Source: Comamonadaceae bacterium (GTDB taxonomy: Bacteria; Pseudomonadota; Gammaproteobacteria; Burkholderiales; Burkholderiaceae). From it: DNA of 5,764 nt. The translations under genes and the position numbers were made by a program. Where the stretch lies: the NCBI GenBank assembly GCA_947505915.1, contig CANNNH010000107.1:1-5764 (forward strand), given 5' to 3'. Below the pieces are notes generated by a model. It ran no database searches. It had not been told where the DNA came from and saw only the letters and a program-made list of their open reading frames with translations. Position 1 is the first letter of the stretch; each line of letters opens with the position of its first letter. Below are positions 1-5,764 of this stretch, one piece after another.

Positions 1-130
1 CGACCCTTTGCACCATTTGCAAGTGGAGCTGATACGGCGTCATCGCGCAGGCATCACCGATGAGCGGGCCCAACGAGGTATCCATTTGTCGATCAACGGC
101 ATTGCAGCGGGCTTACGCAATACCGGCTAG
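1..130 (+). CDS. ppc: Phosphoenolpyruvate carboxylase, C-terminal end (partial, 5' end outside window)
   Basis: The open frame starting at base 2 gives 42 residues and stops at TAG 128-130. It ends in [12 protein letters not shown], which matches the near-invariant PEP carboxylase C-terminus (E. coli Ppc ends IAGIAAGMRNTG; plant enzymes end in QNTG). The preceding [13 protein letters not shown] also fits the last helices of this enzyme. PEP carboxylase is a cytosolic, biotin-independent enzyme. It adds bicarbonate to phosphoenolpyruvate to make oxaloacetate and so refills the TCA cycle and feeds aspartate-family and arginine synthesis. Only about 5% of the usual roughly 900 residues is visible, so catalytic residues cannot be checked. 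The reading frame is intact to the normal end. No T-tract terminator follows; a palindromic repeat element begins within a few bases of the stop. Confidence 0.9.
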   Translation, partial: DPLHHLQVELIRRHRAGITDERAQRGIHLSINGIAAGLRNTG

Positions 131-134
131 CCAC

Positions 135-330
135 CGTCATTGCGACCCTTAGTCGTCATTGCGAGGAGCAAAGCGACGAAGCAAACAGACGAAGCATTCT
201 CCCCATCAGCACCGCGCTGCAGGTTCGGCCTCGCCTCCATGCTGTCACAACGTCGGCTACGGCCGACCTGCACCACGCAGCTTTGCGCGGTCGGTCAAAT
301 TGCTTCAGGGCTTTGCCCTTTGCAATGACG
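135..330. repeat. MITE/REP-like palindromic repeat element
   Basis: This fills the non-coding gap 131-351 between the convergent ppc and small membrane protein genes. A 31-base arm at 154-184 (starting CGTCATTGCGAGGAGC) recurs as an inverted copy at 300-330 (ending TTTGCAATGACG), with 25 of 31 positions matching by my count. Inside are more nested inverted pairs: 211-217 with 285-291 (ACCGCGC/GCGCGGT) and 219-230 with 261-271 (GCAGGTTCGGCC/GGCCGACCTGC, one bulged T). The whole element can therefore fold on itself. An extra partial copy of the arm start (CGTCATTGCGA) lies at 135-145, and GACGAAGCA repeats directly at 175-183 and 188-196. The arm resembles the GTCATTGCGAG...GAAGCAA palindromic repeats I remember from many bacterial genomes. 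I see no transposase and no clear target-site duplication. Open frames across it look spurious. Confidence 0.7.
252..267. repeat. Perfect 6-bp stem hairpin inside the repeat element
   Basis: GTCGGC (252-257) and GCCGAC (262-267) pair perfectly around a TACG loop, which as RNA is a UNCG-type tetraloop. It competes with the longer pairing of 219-230 with 261-271. No T-run follows on either strand, so it does not look like an intrinsic terminator. Confidence 0.5.
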
Positions 331-351
331 AATTCAGCTCAAGTACGGTTC

Positions 352-519
352 TTATTTGTTGTCGGGTGCAGTTGCAGCAGCTGGCTTGGTTTCTTCAGGT
401 GCATGAATTGCTTCTGAGCCGTGTTTTTCGCCGCTCATGTCCACCTTGTCACCTGCTTTGAAAATCACAAACAGCGCCAAAGCCGCAAACGCCACGAATC
501 CCAATGCAATTTTCCACAT
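352..519 (-). CDS. Small single-pass membrane protein of unknown function (55 aa)
   Basis: This reads on the minus strand from ATG (517-519) to TAA (352-354) and starts MWKIALGFVAFAALALF. Residues 4-20 form one hydrophobic span. A charged stretch follows (KAGDKVDMSGEKHG), then a low-complexity tail rich in Ala, Pro, Glu and Lys (residues 40-55). An upstream in-frame ATG at 553-555 would give 67 residues, but a strong GAGGAG Shine-Dalgarno (complement of 529-534) sits 9 bases before the inner ATG, and the protein from there starts right at the hydrophobic span, so I prefer 519. The one-Lys start and long charged tail suggest an N-terminal anchor with a soluble tail; no lipobox cysteine is present. 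It is divergent from argH and convergent with ppc. I do not recognise a named family. The good ribosome site and coherent topology argue that it is real. Confidence 0.72.
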   Translation of the reverse strand: MWKIALGFVAFAALALFVIFKAGDKVDMSGEKHGSEAIHAPEETKPAAATAPDNK

Positions 520-528
520 GATGTTTAT

Positions 529-534
529 CTCCTC
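529..534 (-). promoter_or_regulatory. Ribosome binding site deciding the small-protein start
   Basis: The minus strand reads GAGGAG here, 9 bases before the ATG at 517-519. It lies inside the longer 67-codon reading frame and so favours the shorter 55-residue product. Confidence 0.65.
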
Positions 535-630
535 AATAAATGGTTTCCCAGACAAGGGTTATGGAGTGAATTTTGCACTGCAGGCCTATGGTTTAGCTTA
601 CAAGTCAAAGACCACACCTAAAATGCCCGC

Positions 631-2049
<1,419 letters not shown>

Positions 2050-2094
2050 AGCGCTATAACCGCTTGCCCCATAAGGAATACGCTTAGTTCCACA

Positions 2095-2148
2095 AAAAGG
2101 TTTCTCACTAGAATGGGTCTTATATAAGAGAAAAACCTCAAACCTTTT
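2095..2148 (+). promoter_or_regulatory. Palindromic upstream region of the acyl-CoA ligase gene; possible promoter/operator
   Basis: The gap between argH and the ligase contains a perfect 12-base palindrome, TCTTATATAAGA, at 2118-2129. It includes a -10-like TATATA (2121-2126) or TATAAG (2123-2128). It is framed by a perfect 9-base inverted repeat, AAAAGGTTT (2095-2103) and AAACCTTTT (2140-2148). No good -35 box sits at the expected distance (2101-2106, TTTCTC, is weak). The layout could be a promoter overlapped by a repressor site, or a leader hairpin just before the ribosome site. This AT-rich patch stands out from its surroundings. Confidence 0.4.
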
Positions 2149-2150
2149 CT

Positions 2151-2154
2151 GGAG
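2151..2154 (+). promoter_or_regulatory. Ribosome binding site of the acyl-CoA ligase gene
   Basis: GGAG lies 6 bases before ATG 2161, a good spacing that fixes the start of the ligase. Confidence 0.7.
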
Positions 2155-2160
2155 ATAACC

Positions 2161-3843
2161 ATGACTTCCCCCGCTACTTCTGTGCTGGAATGTATTTACC
2201 AGCATGAAAAAAATCTCGCTGACAAAATATTCCTGACCCAACCCGTGGGTGGCGGCAAAGTGCTGGACTACACCTGGGCGCAAACGGTGGACCAATCGCG
2301 CCGCATGGCAGCGCACTTGAAAACCTTGGGACTGCCCCATGGCGCCAAAGTGGCCCTGCTATCTAAAAACTGCGCACACTTTTTCATGGCTGAAATGGCG
2401 ATTTGGATGGCGGGTTACACCACCGTCGCCATCTTCCCCACGGAAAGCGCTGATACGGTGAAATTTGTTTTACAGCACAGCGAATCCAGCCTTTTGTTTG
2501 TCGGCAAGCTCGATGAATGGCACAAACAAGCACCCGGTGTGCCAGAAAGCATGCCCCGCATTGCTTTGCCTTTGGCACCCGCGACACCTTATGACAGTTG
2601 GGACGCCATCACTGCTCGCACCCAGCCCTTGCAAGGTGATGTGCTGCGCGACGACAACGACTTGGCCATGATCATTTACACCTCGGGTTCCACCGGTCAG
2701 CCCAAAGGTGCGATGCACAACTTTGCGCGCATCAGCGAGGTGGGTCACGGCATTGCAAAACGCATCAACGACAGCTTGGGTTATGACCGCGACCACCGCA
2801 TGTTGTCTTACCTGCCACTGGCGCATGTGTTCGAACGTGCGTGGGCTGAAACCGTGGCGCTTGTCCATGGGCGCATTCACATGTATTTCGCTGAAAGCTT
2901 GGATACCTTCATTCAAGACTTGAACCGTGCGCAGCCCACGATTTTTGTGTCGGTGCCACGCCTTTGGCTGAAGTTTCAGCAAGGTGTGTTTGCCAAAATG
3001 CCGGCTAAAAAACTCAACCTGCTGTTGTCCCTGCCCTTCATTGGCAAGGTGGTGGCTAAGAAGGTCCTCACAGGTTTGGGTTTGGACAAAGTGGAAATGG
3101 CTGGCAGTGGCTCAGCGCCCTTACCGCCCGACCTGATTCGCTGGTATCGGCGCATTGGCTTGAATTTGGTCGAGGGCTACGCCATGACCGAGGACTTTGC
3201 GTATTCGCACAGTTCCGACGAAACCTATAACGAACCTGGCTATGTCGGTATTCCTTATGAAGGCGTGCAAGTGCGCATCAGCGACGAAGGCGAAATTCTC
3301 ATCAAGTCACCAGGTCAAATGGTGGGCTATTACAAACGCCCCGACCTCGATGCGGAATCCTTCACCGCTGATGGGTTCTTCAAGACTGGCGATTTAGGTT
3401 CGCGTCGCCCCGATGGGCAACTCAAAATCACTGGACGCTTGAAAGAATTGTTCAAGACCAGCAAAGGCAAGTACGTCGCGCCTGCGCCGATTGAAAACCT
3501 GTTGAATGCACACCCCATGATCGAGTTGTCCATGGTGTCGGGTTCGGGCTTCGAATCAGCGTATGCCTTGGTGGTTTTGGCTGAAGACCTGCGACCCAAA
3601 CTCAAGCAAAGCGATGTCCGCTCTGAAGTTGAAAAAGCCTTGGCCGACTTGCTGGCCGAAGTCAACCAAGGAATTGCGGACTACGAGCGCTTGAAAATGT
3701 TGGTAGTGGCTTCAGAGCCTTGGAGCATTGAAAACGGTTGCCTCACGCCCACGATGAAAATCAAACGCAGTCGCATTGAATACGCAGTGCAACACCAGTT
3801 GGACAACTGGTATGCCAGCAGAAGCAACGTCATTTGGTCCTAA
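2161..3843 (+). CDS. AMP-forming long-chain acyl-CoA synthetase (ACSL-type)
   Basis: The 560-residue protein belongs to the ANL adenylate-forming superfamily. It would activate a carboxylic acid with ATP to an acyl-adenylate and transfer it to CoA. Motifs in order are the P-loop YTSGSTGQPKGAMH (173-186), LSYLPLAHVFERAW (215-228), the adenine-binding EGYAMTED (338-345), FKTGDLG (407-413), the hinge ITGRLKELFKTSKGKYVAP (423-441) and the C-terminal TPTMKIKR (529-536), where Lys533 is the likely adenylation lysine. The LAHVFER, ELFKTS.GKYVAP and TPTMKIKR forms are typical of the eukaryote-like long-chain ACSL branch rather than of benzoate or acetate ligases, so a long- or medium-chain fatty acid is the likely substrate. 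It is a little shorter than the usual 600 or so residues of that branch. No signal peptide or membrane span is evident, so it should be cytosolic or peripheral. GGAG at 2151 supports the start. The stop overlaps that of the convergent transporter gene. Confidence 0.9.
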   Translation: MTSPATSVLECIYQHEKNLADKIFLTQPVGGGKVLDYTWAQTVDQSRRMAAHLKTLGLPHGAKVALLSKNCAHFFMAEMAIWMAGYTTVAIFPTESADTVKFVLQHSESSLLFVGKLDEWHKQAPGVPESMPRIALPLAPATPYDSWDAITARTQPLQGDVLRDDNDLAMIIYTSGSTGQPKGAMHNFARISEVGHGIAKRINDSLGYDRDHRMLSYLPLAHVFERAWAETVALVHGRIHMYFAESLDTFIQDLNRAQPTIFVSVPRLWLKFQQGVFAKMPAKKLNLLLSLPFIGKVVAKKVLTGLGLDKVEMAGSGSAPLPPDLIRWYRRIGLNLVEGYAMTEDFAYSHSSDETYNEPGYVGIPYEGVQVRISDEGEILIKSPGQMVGYYKRPDLDAESFTADGFFKTGDLGSRRPDGQLKITGRLKELFKTSKGKYVAPAPIENLLNAHPMIELSMVSGSGFESAYALVVLAEDLRPKLKQSDVRSEVEKALADLLAEVNQGIADYERLKMLVVASEPWSIENGCLTPTMKIKRSRIEYAVQHQLDNWYASRSNVIWS

Positions 3844-5015
3844 GCTTTGGGGTGAGGAGACAGGCCCCAAGCAATGCCACCCGCCACCAAGCCCCAAAAA
3901 GCCGCACCAATTCCCCACAAGCTAAAGCCCGAAGCCGTCACTAAAAATGTGATTAAGGCGGGTTCACGGGTAGAAATATCTTGCAGTGAATTGGCCAAGG
4001 CGTTGGCAATCGTGCCAAACAAGGCCAAACCCGCAATCACCATCACCAACGCTTTGGGCAAAGCTGCAAACAGGCTGACGACCGAGGCACCCGCCAAGCC
4101 CATCAAAATATAAAACATACCTGCGCTCATGGCGGCGGTATAGCGTTTGGCTTTATCGGCATGGGCTTCTTCGCTCGAGCAAATAGAGGCGGTGATGGCT
4201 GCCAAATTCAGGGCAAATGCACCAAACGGCGCCAGCAACACATTCACCACACCTATCCAGCCCATGACGGGCGACAGCGGCGGCGCATAGCCGTGCGCCT
4301 TCATGGCCGCCACGCCAGGAATGTTTTGTGCAGCCATGGTAATGATGAACAAAGGCAAGGCCATGCCAATCAATGCGGCCACGCTGAATGAGGGCGTCAC
4401 CCACACCGGTTGCGCCCATTGCCAATCGATGCTTTGCCAATGCACATCGCCTTGCCATGCCGCCATCGCTGTACCTGCCAACAAAGACAAGACCACGGCA
4501 TAGCGCGGTTGCCAGCGTCTGGCCATTAAATACACCACTGTCATCAGCAGTGGCAAGGGCCATTGCTGCGACATGGTGACAAACACGTCCAAGCCCAAAC
4601 GCAGCAATACACCCGCCAACATGCCAGCAGCCAGCGGCAAAGGAATGCGGTGCATAAAGCGCTCGAACACACCGCTGAAACCCACCGCCATCACCAACAA
4701 GGACGACACCACGAAAGCGCCCACCACCTCGGCCATGGGCATCCCACTGGCGGCAGTGATCAACATGGCCGCACCGGGCGTAGACCAAGCCGTGACCACC
4801 GGCTGTTTATAGCGCCAAGACAGAGCAAAGCAGGTGATGCCCATGCCCAAGCCCAAAGCCCATATCCAAGAAGCCATCTGCTCGGCATTGGCACCCGCTG
4901 ACTGCGCTGCATGAAACACCACCGCCACCGAACTGGTGAAGCCCACCATCACCGTCACCGCGCCTGCAAACACAGTAGAGACGGAAACATCTTTAAAGAA
5001 GGACATGCGTGGCAT
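3840..5015 (-). CDS. benE: BenE/YdcO-family benzoate-type proton symporter
   Basis: The 391-residue, highly hydrophobic inner-membrane protein has about a dozen predicted spans (first at roughly 14-34, last at 353-379). It matches the BenE family, which takes up benzoate with protons and shares the UraA/SLC26-like inverted-repeat fold. E. coli YdcO is also about 391 residues. Shared stretches include TAWSTPGAA (75-83), the signature TMAAQNIPGVAAMKAHGY (226-243), APFGAFALNLAAITASIC (262-279) and FLVTASGFSLWGIGAAFWGL (357-376). Two starts are close. ATG 5013-5015 has AGAG directly against it. Met4 (5004-5006) has the same AGAG 9 bases upstream and matches YdcO's N-terminus better, so it may be the true start. 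The substrate may be benzoate or another carboxylate; the family call is firm, the substrate is not. The gene ends tail to tail with the acyl-CoA ligase and is divergent from the LldD-like gene. Confidence 0.92.
   Translation of the reverse strand: MPRMSFFKDVSVSTVFAGAVTVMVGFTSSVAVVFHAAQSAGANAEQMASWIWALGLGMGITCFALSWRYKQPVVTAWSTPGAAMLITAASGMPMAEVVGAFVVSSLLVMAVGFSGVFERFMHRIPLPLAAGMLAGVLLRLGLDVFVTMSQQWPLPLLMTVVYLMARRWQPRYAVVLSLLAGTAMAAWQGDVHWQSIDWQWAQPVWVTPSFSVAALIGMALPLFIITMAAQNIPGVAAMKAHGYAPPLSPVMGWIGVVNVLLAPFGAFALNLAAITASICSSEEAHADKAKRYTAAMSAGMFYILMGLAGASVVSLFAALPKALVMVIAGLALFGTIANALANSLQDISTREPALITFLVTASGFSLWGIGAAFWGLVAGGIAWGLSPHPKA
3844..3872. repeat. Inverted repeat at the convergent gene junction
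   Basis: GCTTTGGGG (3844-3852) pairs with CCCCAAGC (3865-3872) with one bulged T. It starts right after the ligase stop and lies inside the last codons of benE. No T-run follows on either strand. It is the only candidate for a 3'-end structure of the ligase transcript; another CCCCAA at about 3893 could compete for pairing. Confidence 0.35.
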
Positions 5016-5020
5016 CTCTA

Positions 5021-5062
5021 TGAAAAGAAAACCCGCATCCTATCGCTGACCGCGATAGCGGG
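5021..5062 (-). terminator. Terminator-like hairpin with T-rich tail in the benE leader
   Basis: On the minus strand, CCCG plus CTATCGC (5062-5059 and 5058-5052) pairs with GCGATAG and CGGG (5046-5040 and 5035-5032). This makes an 11-bp GC-rich stem with a GGTCA loop and a four-base bulge. It is followed at once by GTTTTCTTTTC-type sequence (down to about 5021). This is the shape of an intrinsic terminator, but it ends only a few bases before the benE start. It could be an attenuator controlling benE, or it could stop minus-strand transcription arriving from the LldD side. The plus-strand flank (CTTCACG) is not T-rich, so it would act in the benE direction only. Confidence 0.5.
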
Positions 5063-5063
5063 C

Positions 5064-5077
5064 TTCACGATGGTGAA
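5064..5077. repeat. Second small hairpin in the benE/LldD divergent region
   Basis: TTCAC (5064-5068) and GTGAA (5073-5077) pair around GATG, one base away from the terminator-like stem. On the minus strand it comes directly upstream of that stem, giving two tandem hairpins in the benE leader. A short stem like this can be chance. Confidence 0.3.
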
Positions 5078-5092
5078 TCTTGGCGACAGGCT

Positions 5093-5131
5093 TGATAACT
5101 GACAGAGGCTAACATCAGGCCAGTTTGATCA
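5093..5131. promoter_or_regulatory. Candidate operator between benE and the LldD-like gene
   Basis: TGATAACTG (5093-5101) faces CAGTTTGATCA (5121-5131), an inverted repeat with two extra bases in the right half. It lies just upstream of the LldD-like gene's ribosome site and could bind a dimeric regulator of one or both divergent genes. I found no convincing -35/-10 pair for either gene here, and the sequence does not match the LldR operator pattern I know. Confidence 0.25.
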
Positions 5132-5135
5132 GGAG
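5131..5135 (+). promoter_or_regulatory. Ribosome binding site of the LldD-like gene
   Basis: AGGAG is placed 5 bases before ATG 5141, a strong Shine-Dalgarno that fixes the start. Confidence 0.75.
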
Positions 5136-5140
5136 CTTCC

Positions 5141-5764
5141 ATGACCGTCATCACCCATATTGCAGACCTTCAAGCCTTGGCAAAAAAGCGTGTGCCCAAA
5201 ATGTTCTATGACTACGCTGATTCAGGCAGTTGGACTGAAAGTACCTACCGCGCCAATGAAGATGATTTTCAAAAAATCAAATTTCGCCAACGTGTGGCAG
5301 TCAATATGGAAGGCCGCAACACCGCCACCACCATGATTGGCCAAGACGCCGCCATGCCTGTGGCGATTGCGCCTACTGGCATGATTGGTATGCAACATGC
5401 TGATGGCGAGATTTTGGCGGCACGTGCGGCGAAAAAGTTTGGCATCCCCTTTACCTTGTCCACCATGAGCATTTGCTCAATTGAAGATGTGGCCCAACAT
5501 GCAGGGGCCGGTTTTTGGTTTCAGCTCTATGTTATGCGCGACCGCGAGTTTGTGGCTCGCTTGATTGAACGCGCCAAAGTGGCAGGTTGCTCGGCTTTGG
5601 TCTTGACCTTGGACTTGCAAATTTTGGGTCAACGCCACAAGGACATCAAAAACGGTTTGTCTGCGCCGCCCAAACCCACCATCACCAACCTTATCGACCT
5701 GATGACCAAGCTCCAATGGTGCAAGGGCATGTTGGGTACCCAGCGGCGCCAGTTTGGCAATATC
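5141..5764 (+). CDS. lldD: FMN-dependent alpha-hydroxy-acid dehydrogenase, LldD family (partial, 3' end outside window)
   Basis: The first 208 residues of a protein whose family is usually about 380 long are present. The fold is the FMN-binding TIM barrel of L-lactate dehydrogenase, glycolate oxidase and mandelate dehydrogenase, which oxidise an L-2-hydroxy acid to the 2-keto acid. By alignment to glycolate oxidase I see Tyr23 in FYDYADSG (substrate Tyr24), APTGMIGM (77-84), LSTMS (106-110) with FMN-binding Ser107, QLYV (128-131) with Tyr130 (Tyr129), Thr156 and Arg165 (Arg164). The catalytic His/Arg half lies beyond the window. The region matches E. coli LldD well (GIPFTLST.S, WFQLYV.RDR), but LTLDLQILGQRHKD replaces the usual TVDxPxxGxRxxD. 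The exact substrate (lactate, mandelate or another) is open, so the symbol is a family-level label. LldD enzymes usually work at the inner membrane and pass electrons to quinone. The gene is divergent from benE. Confidence 0.9.
   Translation, partial: MTVITHIADLQALAKKRVPKMFYDYADSGSWTESTYRANEDDFQKIKFRQRVAVNMEGRNTATTMIGQDAAMPVAIAPTGMIGMQHADGEILAARAAKKFGIPFTLSTMSICSIEDVAQHAGAGFWFQLYVMRDREFVARLIERAKVAGCSALVLTLDLQILGQRHKDIKNGLSAPPKPTITNLIDLMTKLQWCKGMLGTQRRQFGNI

Noticed and set aside
135..330. CRISPR array or tRNA in the repeat region
   Set aside because: The repeated units are inverted arms, not regularly spaced direct repeats, and no cloverleaf or tRNA consensus bases are present.
140..461. Two overlapping plus-strand open frames across the repeat element (62 and 100 codons)
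   Set aside because: They translate the palindromic repeat and then the antisense of the small membrane gene, have no ribosome site and show no recognisable protein character.
573..602. TTGCAC...CTTACA as an argH promoter
   Set aside because: The -35 matches only half the consensus and the -10 is poor, so it is too weak to list as a feature.
604..609. TTGACT on the minus strand as a -35 box for the small membrane gene
   Set aside because: It matches the -35 consensus at 5 of 6 positions, but no -10-like hexamer lies 16-18 bases downstream.
4153..4788. 211-codon minus-strand frame within benE in another frame
   Set aside because: It is an out-of-frame reading of the BenE gene, with a Cys/Arg/Gly-rich composition and no ribosome site. 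The BenE frame carries every family motif.
3874..4901. Several plus-strand frames opposite benE
   Set aside because: They are antisense shadows of a membrane-protein gene and lack start signals and protein-like composition.
5018..5038. Possible leader peptide MRVFFS on the minus strand just before benE
   Set aside because: The ATG has AGG only one base upstream, so no usable ribosome site, and the peptide has no run of a regulatory amino acid. It lies in the hairpin and T-tract and is probably chance.

Overview
The window looks like ordinary chromosomal DNA of a betaproteobacterium, most likely a member of the Burkholderiales/Comamonadaceae (Limnohabitans-, Rhodoferax- or Polaromonas-like). 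This is inferred from the moderately high GC, the style of the ArgH, acyl-CoA ligase and hydroxy-acid oxidase proteins, and the ppc/argH proximity. I recognised families by eye and ran no searches.

Layout. Bases 1-130 hold the last 42 codons of phosphoenolpyruvate carboxylase (ppc, +). A non-coding stretch (131-351) follows. It is filled by a MITE/REP-like element with 31-bp imperfect terminal inverted repeats (154-184 and 300-330) and nested internal inverted repeats. On the minus strand, 352-519 encodes a 55-residue single-span membrane protein of unknown function. Divergent from it is argH (631-2049, +), argininosuccinate lyase, the last step of arginine synthesis. A 111-bp gap with palindromic sequence leads to an ACSL-type AMP-forming long-chain acyl-CoA ligase (2161-3843, +). 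This gene meets a BenE/YdcO-family transporter (3840-5015, -) tail to tail, and the two stop codons interlock in the four bases CTAA. A 125-bp divergent region separates benE from the 5' part of an FMN-dependent alpha-hydroxy-acid dehydrogenase of the LldD family (5141 onward, +), which runs off the window. That region contains a hairpin with a T-rich tail that reads as a terminator on the benE strand, plus a candidate operator.

How the genes relate. ppc (anaplerotic oxaloacetate) and argH (arginine) are core metabolism. The ligase, the benzoate-type transporter and the 2-hydroxy-acid dehydrogenase form a loose carboxylic-acid uptake/activation/oxidation neighbourhood, but nothing in the sequence proves a common pathway. 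I see no CRISPR array, tRNA, rRNA, transposase, toxin-antitoxin or defence system, and no convincing undescribed system. The points most worth a second look are the palindromic element after ppc, the terminator-like hairpin in the benE leader, and the uncharacterised small membrane protein.
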